A stretch of DNA of 64,000 nt from Streptomyces chattanoogensis (GTDB taxonomy: Bacteria > Actinomycetota > Actinomycetes > Streptomycetales > Streptomycetaceae), in NCBI RefSeq assembly GCF_001294335.1, contig NZ_LGKG01000185.1, positions 1 through 64,000 of the forward strand, in the 5' to 3' direction. Positions 26,735 through 35,287 of the stretch are shown one piece after another; the first letter of the stretch is position 1; each line of letters starts with the position of its first letter. A program made the position numbers and the translations under genes. Under the pieces are notes generated by a model. That model was not told where the DNA came from, searched no databases, and saw only the letters and a program-made list of their open reading frames with translations.

Positions 26735-27972
26735 CCACGACGACGCCCGATCCCGCAGCGTCCGATCCCGCAGCGTCCGATCCCGCGATGCCCGGCCCGG
26801 CGGCCGCCGAGGCCGAGCGTCTGCGCCGCTGGCGGCTGGTGCTCGGAGGCGGTGCGGCGGACGGCACCGGATGCGAGCTGCGGGGCCGGGATGCCGCGAT
26901 GGACGGGGCACTTGCCTCGCTCTACGGCCACGGCAGCAGCGGCAAGAGCGGCAAGGGGGCCGACGGCGGCCGGCGTTCGGCCGGGCTCGGCGCCTCGGCC
27001 CCCTCCGTGGCCCGCTGGCTCGGCGACATCCGTACGTACTTCCCCTCCTCCGTCGTGCAGGTGATGCAGCGCGACGCCATCGACCGGCTCGGCCTGAACT
27101 CCCTCCTGCTGGAACCGGAGATGCTCGAGGCCGTGGAGCCGGACGTGCATCTGGTGGGCACCCTGCTCTCGCTCAACAGGGTCATGCCGGAGACCACCAA
27201 GGAGACCGCGCGGGCCGTGGTCCGCAAGGTCGTCGAGCAGCTGGAGAAGCGGCTGGCGACCCGCACCCGCGCCACCCTCACCGGTGCGCTGGACCGCTCC
27301 GCGCGGATCAACCGCCCCCGTCACCGCGACATCGACTGGGACCGCACCATCCGGGCGAACCTCAAGAACTACCTCCCCGAGTACCGCACGGTCGTGCCCG
27401 AGCGGCTGATCGGCTACGGCCGGGCCGCCCAGTCCGTGAAGAAGGAAGTGGTGCTCTGCATCGACCAGTCCGGTTCGATGGCCGCCTCGGTCGTCTACGC
27501 CTCGGTGTTCGGCGCCGTACTGGCCTCGATGCGGGCCATCGACACCCGCCTGGTCGTCTTCGACACCGCCGTGGTCGATCTGACGGACCAGCTGGAAGAC
27601 CCGGTCGATGTCCTCTTCGGCACCCAGCTCGGCGGCGGCACGGACATCAACCGCGCGCTCGCCTACTGCCAGTCCCGGATCACCCGCCCCGCCGAGACCG
27701 TCGTCGTCCTGATCAGCGACCTCTACGAGGGCGGCATCCGCGACGAGATGCTCAAGCGGGTCGCCGCGATGAAGGCGGCCGGGGTGCAGTTCGTGACGCT
27801 GCTCGCGCTCTCCGACGAAGGGGCGCCGGCCTACGACCGGGAGCATGCCGCGGCGCTGGCGGCCCTGGGCGCACCGGCGTTCGCGTGCACGCCGGACCTC
27901 TTCCCGGAGGTGATGGCCGCCGCCATCGAGAAACGACCGCTGCCCATACCGGACATGGCGGAGCAACGGTGA
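26731..27972 (+). CDS. VWA (von Willebrand factor A) domain protein
   Basis: The 413-residue product has a Ser/Pro/Ala N-terminus, a helical middle and a C-terminal VWA domain. The MIDAS motif is complete: CIDQSGSM (DxSxS), the GGGTDINRAL threonine and ISDLYEGG. It binds a divalent metal and protein partners and is the expected partner of the MoxR ATPase. Its ATG overlaps the DUF5682 stop by 4 nt. In known MoxR-VWA systems the pair acts as a chaperone that activates or disassembles a target complex; the target here is unknown. Confidence 0.92.
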   Translation: MTTTTPDPAASDPAASDPAMPGPAAAEAERLRRWRLVLGGGAADGTGCELRGRDAAMDGALASLYGHGSSGKSGKGADGGRRSAGLGASAPSVARWLGDIRTYFPSSVVQVMQRDAIDRLGLNSLLLEPEMLEAVEPDVHLVGTLLSLNRVMPETTKETARAVVRKVVEQLEKRLATRTRATLTGALDRSARINRPRHRDIDWDRTIRANLKNYLPEYRTVVPERLIGYGRAAQSVKKEVVLCIDQSGSMAASVVYASVFGAVLASMRAIDTRLVVFDTAVVDLTDQLEDPVDVLFGTQLGGGTDINRALAYCQSRITRPAETVVVLISDLYEGGIRDEMLKRVAAMKAAGVQFVTLLALSDEGAPAYDREHAAALAALGAPAFACTPDLFPEVMAAAIEKRPLPIPDMAEQR

Positions 27973-28115
27973 CAGGACCACCTGGGGGACTTGCCAGACA
28001 CCTGGCTGTTCGTGCAAGGATCAACCCATCGCTCGATCGCCCGCGACGAGAGTGACACCGGCCACGCGCGCCCGCGCGTTCCGGGTGTCCCCGTCCGTAT
28101 GGGAAGGTCCCCTTC

Positions 28116-28955
28116 TTGTCTGCTGTGTTCGCCCTGCCTGCCGCCGTGCGCCTGCCGCGCACGGTGGCCGTGCGGCGTGCGCTGCTGGCGGGGCTCTTCC
28201 TGGTGGCCTTCGCCGCTCTCGGCTTCCTCTTCGGTCCCGGCGCACACGCCGCCGACCGTACGGGCACGCAGCCCGTGTCCAGGGAAGCCGCGCTGGCCGC
28301 CCCGCACGGGGCGGCGGAAGGGCTGTCCGGCTCCGAGGGCGAGTTCGCCCAGGAGGGCAAGGCGGCAGGCGAACGGTTCAACCGGCGCAGTGACGACGCC
28401 TCCACGGCGGTCACCGAGGCCGTACGGCCCGCCGCCGAGCGGCTCGCTCCGGTCACCGACCCGGTCACCCGGCCGGTGACCGGCGTCGTACAGGAGGTCG
28501 GCTCCACCGTCGGCGTCACGCCGCCCGTGCGGCTGCCCTCCGGTGAGCACACGGGACGGCCCGGCGACGGCACCGCCCCGGAGCACGGCAAGCGGCAGCA
28601 CGGCGACCGGCCGGCCGGATCGCGGACCGTCGGCCAGGCCGATGCCGCCTCCGCCGCCACGCCGCACCCGGCGCACTGCACCGGCGGCCTGCACCGGGCC
28701 TCCCAGCACCCCCGTCCCGCCCTGCACCAGCAGCGGAACCAGGGACATCACGGCCTGCCGGGACAGTTCCCGCAGGGCCCCGTGGCGCCCGCCTCGCAGA
28801 GCGCGGGCGACGGCCACGGCCCCCGTGGCGGGGATCTGCACGCCGCCACCCCGGCACCCTTCACGCCGTTCCGGCTGCTGCCCGGTGGCGTCCGTACCGC
28901 CGATGGCGCCCCGACGCGCCGCCGTGCCGAAGACATCCTCGAATTCCCCGGCTAG
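28116..28955 (+). CDS. Secreted protein of unknown function
   Basis: The 279-residue product has a signal peptide (VRRALLAGLFLVAFAALGFLFGPGAHA, cleavage after about residue 45). The mature part is polar and rich in His, Gly, Pro and Ala, with a segment EAVRPAAERLAPVTDPVTRPVTG. No known domain is recognised. The start is a TTG at 28116 behind GGAAGG; GTG 28125 in frame is an alternative. It precedes another secreted-protein gene by 92 bases and has the same VTxxV-type segments. An envelope role is a guess. Confidence 0.6.
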   Translation: MSAVFALPAAVRLPRTVAVRRALLAGLFLVAFAALGFLFGPGAHAADRTGTQPVSREAALAAPHGAAEGLSGSEGEFAQEGKAAGERFNRRSDDASTAVTEAVRPAAERLAPVTDPVTRPVTGVVQEVGSTVGVTPPVRLPSGEHTGRPGDGTAPEHGKRQHGDRPAGSRTVGQADAASAATPHPAHCTGGLHRASQHPRPALHQQRNQGHHGLPGQFPQGPVAPASQSAGDGHGPRGGDLHAATPAPFTPFRLLPGGVRTADGAPTRRRAEDILEFPG

Positions 28956-29047
28956 GGCAGACCGCTCCGCGTCTGTACCACCGACCTGCCGCGCGGGGGC
29001 GAGACAGGTCTGCCCTACCACTCCTGAATTCGAAGGACTTCACCACC

Positions 29048-30157
29048 ATGCGCTCGAACATTCGTCGTTCCATCGTCGTTGCCGCCGCTGCCACGGGCCT
29101 GTGGGCCCTGGGCTCCGTGGCCGCCAACGCCGCCGAGCTGCCGGCGACCCCGGACCTGGGCACGGTGACCGACACGAAGAGCCTGCCCACCGGCGACGTG
29201 ACCGGCACCGTGACCAAGACCGTCAACGGCGTCACCACCACCGCCAAGACCACGGTCGGCGGCGCGGCCGGCAAGGCGAAGCTGCCGCAGCTCGGTGACG
29301 TGAGCGGCGCCGCGGACGGCGCGAAGAAGCTGCTGGGCGGCGCCGGTCTGCCGGACGTCAACGCCGGTGACCTGCAGAAGAAGGCCGATGTCAAGAAGGC
29401 GGAGAAGGCCGCCAAGAAGGCCGCGAAGAAGGCCAAGAAGGCCGCCAAGGGCGCCAAGCTCCCCCACGTCGCGCTGCCCGCCGTCCCGAACCTGCCCGGC
29501 ACCCCGAACCTGCCCGGCGCCCCGTCGCTGCCCGCCACCCCGGGTGTCCCCGCCGCCGACGTCGACGGCCTGACCAAGGGTCTGCCCAAGGCTCCCGCGC
29601 TGCCCAAGGCCCCCGGCTCGGTCGACAACCTGCTGGCCGCCCTCGCCGGTGCCGGTCTGCGTCCCGAGCAGCTGACCAGCCAGGCTCAGGCCGCCCTGGC
29701 CGCCGCCCGTCCGACCGTCGACAACACCGCCGCCGATGTGCTGCCGCCCGTCGCCCAGCGCGCCGTCGTCAAGATCGTGCCGGTCGCCCAGAACGCCGTC
29801 GGCAACACCGGCCTGCTCGCCACCGACGCGGCCGGCAAGGCGAAGCCGTTCGCGGCCTCGATCGGCAGCCGTGCGCAGGTGCTCGTGGCGGGCGTGACCG
29901 CCCAGGCGACGCCGTTCGCGCAGGGTGTGGCGACCGACGCCAAGCCGTTCGCGCAGGGCCTGGTCACCGTCGTCGTGGCGGACGGTCGCAAGACCGCCGC
30001 TGACGCCGCCGCCGGTGCGCAGGGCCTGGCCCCGGTCAAGGCCGTCCCGGCCGTGCCCGCCGACCTGACCGACGCCGCCAACATCCCGGCCGTGCCGGCC
30101 GTTCCCGCCGTCCCGGCGGCGCCGGCCGTGCCGCACCTGCCCGTCCAGGGCATCTGA
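29048..30157 (+). CDS. Secreted cationic Ala/Pro/Lys-rich protein
   Basis: The 369-residue product has a clear signal peptide ending ANAAELP (residues 1-28). The mature part has three zones: a Thr/Val/Gly-rich zone (TGTVTKTVNGVTTTAKT), a Lys/Ala helix with KKAEKAAKKAAKKAKKAAK (about 113-133), then Pro-rich LPGTPNLPGAPSLPATPG repeats and an Ala/Val-rich tail ending in VPAVPAVPAVPAAPAVP. The Lys/Ala run resembles histone H1-like tails and could bind anionic wall polymers or DNA. ATG 29048 follows GAAGGA. No catalytic motif. A strong terminator follows. Confidence 0.75.
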   Translation: MRSNIRRSIVVAAAATGLWALGSVAANAAELPATPDLGTVTDTKSLPTGDVTGTVTKTVNGVTTTAKTTVGGAAGKAKLPQLGDVSGAADGAKKLLGGAGLPDVNAGDLQKKADVKKAEKAAKKAAKKAKKAAKGAKLPHVALPAVPNLPGTPNLPGAPSLPATPGVPAADVDGLTKGLPKAPALPKAPGSVDNLLAALAGAGLRPEQLTSQAQAALAAARPTVDNTAADVLPPVAQRAVVKIVPVAQNAVGNTGLLATDAAGKAKPFAASIGSRAQVLVAGVTAQATPFAQGVATDAKPFAQGLVTVVVADGRKTAADAAAGAQGLAPVKAVPAVPADLTDAANIPAVPAVPAVPAAPAVPHLPVQGI

Positions 30158-30265
30158 TCCCCTCCGGCCGGTGACCCCGGCCGGCAGGTAGCCCCGGCCG
30201 TCCGTTTCGGCGGAGACGGACAGCCGGGCCGGGCCACGCCGGATCATCTCCGGCGCCCATGAACG

Positions 30266-30306
30266 GCCGGGCGGTTCTCTGTGGGGGAGAGCCGCCCGGC
30301 TTTTTT
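30266..30306 (+). terminator. Intrinsic terminator with T-run
   Basis: GCCGGGCGG (30266-30274) pairs with CCGCCCGGC (30292-30300), and the stem is extended by TCTC/GAGA with a 6-7 nt loop. A run of six T follows (30301-30306). It ends the secreted-protein transcript and insulates it from the convergent eCIS operon. Confidence 0.92.
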
Positions 30307-30312
30307 CTGTGC

Positions 30313-30354
30313 GAAGGCCCATCAACGAAGGCCCATCAACGAAGGCCCATCAAC
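30313..30354. repeat. Three perfect tandem 14-bp repeats
   Basis: The unit gaaggcccatcaac occurs at 30313-30326, 30327-30340 and 30341-30354. The array lies between the terminator and the stop codon of the amidase gene, so it is in the 3' region of the eCIS operon. No function is known. Confidence 0.9.
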
Positions 30355-30371
30355 GAAAACCCTTCAACTGC

Positions 30372-31331
30372 CTATGAGTTGGGTACCCGCAGCCGTTCCC
30401 AGCTGGCCTTCCCCGGCACCCCGTCCGCATCCTTGCCCGAGAACCCGAGCTTGCGCTGCCAGGCGGCGTACGACTTGCGGTGGGCCTCGTTCCAGTCCGG
30501 GCCGGGCCGCCCGCTCCGGTAGTGGCCGCAGCCTTCGGCGATCAGGCGCTCGCCCATCGCCGCGATCACCGCACTGCGTTCGCCCGAGCGGAAGAAGCCG
30601 CTGCCGGGGAACGGTTCGTACGGCGGGTACTCCGGCTTCGGCGGCACCGGCCGGCCGCCGGACCCGTCGCCGCCCGCGCCGCCGCCTGCGTTGCCGCCCG
30701 TGTCCCCGCCGCCCCCGCCCCCCGGCGGCCCCTCCGGATCCATCGCCAGCCGCCGCCTGATCCGTTCCCGCATGCCGTCCATCGTGAATCCGCGCGGATC
30801 GACCTTCCCCGGCTGCCACTCCTTGTGGCCGATCACCGAGCGCTCGCTCCACCGGTGCGCCCGGCAGAGCGCCGCCGCGACCTTCTCGATCGCCCGCTTC
30901 TGCTCCTCCGGCCAGGGGTCGCCGCCGTTGCCGAGGTTGATGCACTCGAAGCCGTAGAAGTGCCGGTTGCCGTCGGCGTCGGCGGCGTCGTCCCGGGGCA
31001 GTGGCGTCTCGTCGATGACCGCCTGCAGTACATCGCGGTCGCCGAGCCCGGCGTGATTGGCCCGGCCGTTGCCGACGAGATGCACCTCGCCCTGCTTGTC
31101 GATCACGCCGTGGCACAGCGGCCCCGGCAGATCGGCATGGCCGTCGTAACACAGATCCACGGAGGCCTCGGTGCCCTGGGTGACGGTGTGATGGATCATC
31201 ACTCCGTGCACCGGCCCCCACCGGCCCTTGGTATTCCGGTTGTGCCGACGCCAGTTGCGCACCTCGTGGACGACCAGCCCCTCGTCGCGCAGCGCTTTGA
31301 GCAGCTGGGACGCGGTCAGCGGGGTGGCCAT
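30372..31331 (-). CDS. eCIS-linked N-acetylmuramoyl-L-alanine amidase, no signal peptide
   Basis: The 319-residue product has an amidase_2/PGRP-type domain (about residues 25-185). Likely zinc ligands and active residues lie in VMIHHTVTQGT, CHGVIDKQGEVHLVG, FECINLGNGGDPW and VIGHKEWQPGKVDPRG. A Gly-rich linker (GGGGGGDTGGNAGGGAGG) follows, then a C-terminal region like a peptidoglycan-binding fold (SYAAWQRKLGFSGKDADGVPG). It would cleave the amide between muramic acid and the stem peptide. There is no signal peptide. ATG 31331 overlaps the stop of the upstream gene by one base. It is the last gene of the eCIS operon, so it may be cargo or act after lysis. Confidence 0.85.
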   Translation of the reverse strand: MATPLTASQLLKALRDEGLVVHEVRNWRRHNRNTKGRWGPVHGVMIHHTVTQGTEASVDLCYDGHADLPGPLCHGVIDKQGEVHLVGNGRANHAGLGDRDVLQAVIDETPLPRDDAADADGNRHFYGFECINLGNGGDPWPEEQKRAIEKVAAALCRAHRWSERSVIGHKEWQPGKVDPRGFTMDGMRERIRRRLAMDPEGPPGGGGGGDTGGNAGGGAGGDGSGGRPVPPKPEYPPYEPFPGSGFFRSGERSAVIAAMGERLIAEGCGHYRSGRPGPDWNEAHRKSYAAWQRKLGFSGKDADGVPGKASWERLRVPNS

Positions 31332-33022
31332 CAGCCCACACCCCCCGCTTCGCCCGGCCCGCCGTCCGCCGCGCCGTCCGCCCTGTCGACCGCCGCCTCG
31401 GCCGCGGCGGTCGTCTGCGACCTGCTCGCGGGGGGCGCGGCCGGACCGCCCTGCGTTCCGAGGCCGCCGGGCTCGCCGGTCTCGCCATACGTTTCCTCGT
31501 CCCGCGCCTGTTCCTCGGCCGCCACCGCCGCATCGTCCGCCGCCGGGATGTCCGCCGCCAGCGGCCGGAACGCCAGCCGCAGATCGGGCACCGTCTGCTC
31601 GCCGTGCACCCAGGCCAGCGGCGCGAAGTGCACGGCGATCCCGGCCGGGTGCCGGAGCAGCGGCCGCCGGGCCGCGTCCGTCGGCCACTCCACGCTCCCG
31701 GTGGCCGTACGGGCCGGGATCAGCCAGTAGTCGCCGGTGCGGTAGCTGCCGCCCGCCGCGAAGTACACCTCGACGCCGTCCTCCAGCGGCAGCCAGCCGC
31801 CTTCCTCGACCGGCAGCGCACCGTGCCTGAGCCGCCCGTCCCTGCCGCCCCGCCGGACCGTCTGCCGGGCGCCGCCCTCGCGGTGGTCCCAGCGCCGCAG
31901 ATACGGATGCAGCTCGGGCCGCCGCCCGGCACCCCCCGCGGGCTCGTCCGAGAGGCGCACCCGCCGCCCGGGCAGATCCAGCTCCTCGACCCGCAGCAGC
32001 GGCAGCGCCTCGCCCCGGCTCGTAGCGGCGGTGTCCACGAACTCGACCCGGTCGCCGACGTTCAGATCCAGCTTGTCGTCACCGCCGAGGGTCGCCAACT
32101 CGACCCAGGTGCCGTCCAGTTCATCGACGGGGAAGGTGACGGACCCGTTCTCCCGGGACCATTTGAAGGTGGCGGTCTTCGCGTCGCCGCCGTCGTGCAC
32201 CTCGACCCGGTAGAGCTGGTTCTCCGGGCCCCGGTACCGCGCGTCCGGCCTGACCAGGCAGGGGTCGTCGTCCGCGTGGTCCGGCCGCTCGCTGCGCGCC
32301 GCGAGCCGGGAGCGGGGGGCGGACTGCTGCTGCGCCCACGTGTCGAACGCCTTGCGGATCTCGGAGACCGGCGGGTTGTCGCCCTCCAGCCCGAGCGCCG
32401 TGCCCGGCAGCGGCAGCACCTGCCACACCACCTTGGTGCGCGCCGCGGTGTCCGGCAGCGCGGATCCCAGCGCGACCTCGCGCAGCGCCGGGTCCTCCGC
32501 CGCGGTGACCAGGCGCTCCCACACCTTCAGATAGGCCAGATACGGGAACTCGCTGGGCAGCCGGTCCTCGGGGCGCTCCGGATCGCGGAAGCCGTCGGGC
32601 TGGTCCCAGTACGTCCAGGTGGCGGGCGGGGCGTCCGGCTCGGCCGCCGCCTCGGCGTCGTGCTCCCCCGCTTCGCCCTGTTCGCTCCGTTCCTCTCCGG
32701 CTGCTCCCGCCGCGGAAACCGCCTCTCCGGGCTGCGGCCGGGTCGCATCGAGCAGGATGCCGTCCACGTAGTAGCGGCCGCCGCCGATGATCAGGTCGTC
32801 CAGTGTGCCGCTGCTGCCCTTCAGGTCGATCTTGAAGCCGTTGGCGTCGCTCGGCCCGCCGTGCCGCCCGATCAGATCGGCGGCGAGCGTACGGGCCTGG
32901 AACAGCTGGATCGCGGTCTGCTCATTGGCGTCGGCGTCCAGCTGGACGCGGCCCTGCTGGGCGACCACGCCGGAGTAGTGCCGCTCCGGGCGGTGGGTGA
33001 GGCGCGAGAGATCAGCGTGCAT
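31331..33022 (-). CDS. DUF6519 protein, eCIS fibre- or baseplate-associated
   Basis: The 563-residue product begins MHADLSRLTHRPERHYSGVVAQQGRVQLDADANEQ, a beginning seen in DUF6519 proteins coded in eCIS clusters. It is beta-rich with GGGRYYVDGILLDA, YLAYLKVWERLVT and FKWSRENGSVTFPVDE. A low-complexity acidic insert lies near residues 100-135 and a disordered tail at the C-terminus. It probably decorates the baseplate or acts as a fibre or target-binding part. The precise role is unknown. It precedes the amidase with a one-base overlap. Confidence 0.75.
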   Translation of the reverse strand: MHADLSRLTHRPERHYSGVVAQQGRVQLDADANEQTAIQLFQARTLAADLIGRHGGPSDANGFKIDLKGSSGTLDDLIIGGGRYYVDGILLDATRPQPGEAVSAAGAAGEERSEQGEAGEHDAEAAAEPDAPPATWTYWDQPDGFRDPERPEDRLPSEFPYLAYLKVWERLVTAAEDPALREVALGSALPDTAARTKVVWQVLPLPGTALGLEGDNPPVSEIRKAFDTWAQQQSAPRSRLAARSERPDHADDDPCLVRPDARYRGPENQLYRVEVHDGGDAKTATFKWSRENGSVTFPVDELDGTWVELATLGGDDKLDLNVGDRVEFVDTAATSRGEALPLLRVEELDLPGRRVRLSDEPAGGAGRRPELHPYLRRWDHREGGARQTVRRGGRDGRLRHGALPVEEGGWLPLEDGVEVYFAAGGSYRTGDYWLIPARTATGSVEWPTDAARRPLLRHPAGIAVHFAPLAWVHGEQTVPDLRLAFRPLAADIPAADDAAVAAEEQARDEETYGETGEPGGLGTQGGPAAPPASRSQTTAAAEAAVDRADGAADGGPGEAGGVG

Positions 33023-33103
33023 GGAAGAAGTCCCCCTCGTTCGGGATGCTCATCGGGTCGGGAGTCGGACGGGCAGGGCCGGGCATCGCCACGGTCGGCG
33101 GGC

Positions 33104-35287
33104 TCATGTCACGAACACGATCCCCGCGTCGGTCCCGGCCGGGGTGTACTCCGCGAGCCGGGCCCGCAGACTGTCCTCACGCTGCGGCTGATAGAGGTCG
33201 TGATACGCGCCCATCTCCGCGCCGTCCTCCGCACCGCGCCGGATCTCCTCGGCGCAGCCCGCCGCCAACTGCCCGTACCAGGGCGTCCCGTAGCGCTCGC
33301 CGCGCAGCAGCGGCCGCACACGCGCCGCGTCCGCGGGCCCTGCCAGGTCCGGTTGGCAGCGGTGGCGGCGCGGGGTGCGCGAGCCCGGCGGTACGTAACT
33401 GAAGCGCAGACAGCCGATGCCGCGCCGGGCGACATGCATCCGACCGGTGAAGATGCTGTTCTCGGCCAGCTGTACGGCGTGGGCGTGCACTTCACCGATG
33501 ACGGTGGTCCGGTGTGCGTACAGCACCGCATGCGCATGCCGGCAGTCGGGAGCCGACAGCGCCTCGCGGTCGTGACCGGTGGCGTCCAGGACCGAGTCGC
33601 GGAGGTGGATCGCCAGCGGGTCCTCGCCCACCTCGTCGCCGATGACCTCGATCGTGCCCAGGACCGTCCGGTCGATCTCCACGCAGGCGGTCGTCCGGTC
33701 CAGCACCAGGCTCGGCTCCTCGGGGGAGTGCGGAGCGCACTCCGGCTCCAGCGACCAGCCCGGCACCAGGGTGCAGTGCCGCAGCACGAGGGAGCCCATC
33801 GGCCCGGTGACATTGAGCCCGCGGCCGGTCACCAGCATCCCGTCCAGCACCATCCGCGGCCGCTCGCCGGACGGGCAAGCGGCGTCCCTGGCACGGATGT
33901 TGAGTGCGTCCGGCCGGTTGCTGTACCAGTCCAGCAGCCGGATGACCGGCCGGGTGCCCTCGGCGGCGCGCAGCTCCAGCCGGTCCCCGGGGTCCAGATC
34001 GAAGTCCAGCTGCTCCTGATAGGCGCCGCTGTGGGTGATCTCGATGATGCCGTCGGGTCCGCACCGCCCGGCGCGGCGGTCGTGCTGCCACGCCCCGTAC
34101 GCATCCATGATCCGCTGGTGGGCCTGGCCGGGCCCGACCCGGTAGACGGCGGCATCGCGCGAGGTCTCGCGCTCCCGCGGATACTCCCCGCCGCCGAGCT
34201 CGTCGCCGAACCCGTAGTGGTAGTCCACCCATACGCCCTGCCGGGGCGCGGACCGCGCCCCGAAGGCGAGGCGCCCCAGCTCCGGATCCACCGCCACCTG
34301 CCCCCGCTTGGGCCGGTAGCGCCAGTCGCTCAGATCCGCGACGACGAGGTCGGCCGGCGGCACCGGAACGTCCTCGCCGTCCCGCCGGATGGTGAAGCTC
34401 TTGCCCGGCCCGTAGTAGTCCGCGAGCCGGTCGTGCAGCTGCCGGCGGCGGATCGCGGCCGGGACGTTGTCGATCGTCGCGATATGTGTGGCGGACGGCT
34501 CCGGCTCCGGGCGGGTCACCAGCGGGGTGTCATTGCCCAGGAGGGAGAAGGTGTAGAGGTTGCGGGCCCGGTCGATGCAGTACGCGGGCGCCCGGGTCAC
34601 CGAGTACGGCTTCAGCCGCCAGACGAACAGCCCGACCCCGGCCGGGGTGTAACCCCCTTGTGTGCGAGGAGAGTTGACGCGGCGTACGTCCGCCGATCGC
34701 GCCACCGTGCCGAAGGGCCCGCCGGCCAGATCCAGCGCGGCGCCGTCCCGGACGTCCACCAGGCGGCCCCGGGCGGCCCGCCGCGCGTTCACCGCGGCCG
34801 TCCCCGACCCGTACAGCTTCACCGGCTGCCGGTGTGCCACCAGCCGGGAGAACTCCACCGCCCGCGCGGGCCATCCCGTCACCGACGCCGACAACTCCTC
34901 CAGCAGGGCCAGGGTGCCCTTGCGCCGCCGGTAGCCGACCGTCGCCGCCACATCGCGGCGGGGCGCCAGCGCCTCGGCCAGCCGCCGCCGCGAGGAGTCC
35001 GGCAGCCCGCCGTCCCGCAGCCCGGTGGCCAGCACCCGCTCGTACCCGGGCAGCGGGCGATAGCCCACCAGATCCCCGATGTACGGCAGCACCCACTCGG
35101 CGGCGCTCTCCACGAACCAGTCCTCGTACTGCTGGGCGACCCCGTCGCGTACCCGGTCGACCTGTTCGGCGATCACGGCCAGCAGCGCCCGCAGGGGCTC
35201 GCCGTTCGCGGGGTCCTCGGAATCGCGCAGCCGGTGCCACTGCGGAAGCAGCTCCGCGAGCCCGTCCGGCTCCCTTGTCGTACTCAT
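33104..35287 (-). CDS. Phage tail protein I-like baseplate protein with fibre-like C-terminus
   Basis: The 727-residue product starts at ATG 35287, overlapping the previous stop by 4 nt. Residues 1 to about 150 match the tail protein I type that caps the baseplate wedge in phages and eCIS (LAELLPQWHRLRDSED, YEDWFVESAAEWVLPYIGDLVGYRPL). The remaining 550 residues are beta-rich with many short hydrophobic strands (MVLDGMLVTGRGLNVTG, VLRHCTLVPGW, IEVIGDEVG, AVQLAENSIFTGRM), which suggests a right-handed beta-helix like tail spikes. It may join the baseplate to target binding. No separate Afp13-like fibre gene is seen. Confidence 0.8.
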   Translation of the reverse strand: MSTTREPDGLAELLPQWHRLRDSEDPANGEPLRALLAVIAEQVDRVRDGVAQQYEDWFVESAAEWVLPYIGDLVGYRPLPGYERVLATGLRDGGLPDSSRRRLAEALAPRRDVAATVGYRRRKGTLALLEELSASVTGWPARAVEFSRLVAHRQPVKLYGSGTAAVNARRAARGRLVDVRDGAALDLAGGPFGTVARSADVRRVNSPRTQGGYTPAGVGLFVWRLKPYSVTRAPAYCIDRARNLYTFSLLGNDTPLVTRPEPEPSATHIATIDNVPAAIRRRQLHDRLADYYGPGKSFTIRRDGEDVPVPPADLVVADLSDWRYRPKRGQVAVDPELGRLAFGARSAPRQGVWVDYHYGFGDELGGGEYPRERETSRDAAVYRVGPGQAHQRIMDAYGAWQHDRRAGRCGPDGIIEITHSGAYQEQLDFDLDPGDRLELRAAEGTRPVIRLLDWYSNRPDALNIRARDAACPSGERPRMVLDGMLVTGRGLNVTGPMGSLVLRHCTLVPGWSLEPECAPHSPEEPSLVLDRTTACVEIDRTVLGTIEVIGDEVGEDPLAIHLRDSVLDATGHDREALSAPDCRHAHAVLYAHRTTVIGEVHAHAVQLAENSIFTGRMHVARRGIGCLRFSYVPPGSRTPRRHRCQPDLAGPADAARVRPLLRGERYGTPWYGQLAAGCAEEIRRGAEDGAEMGAYHDLYQPQREDSLRARLAEYTPAGTDAGIVFVT

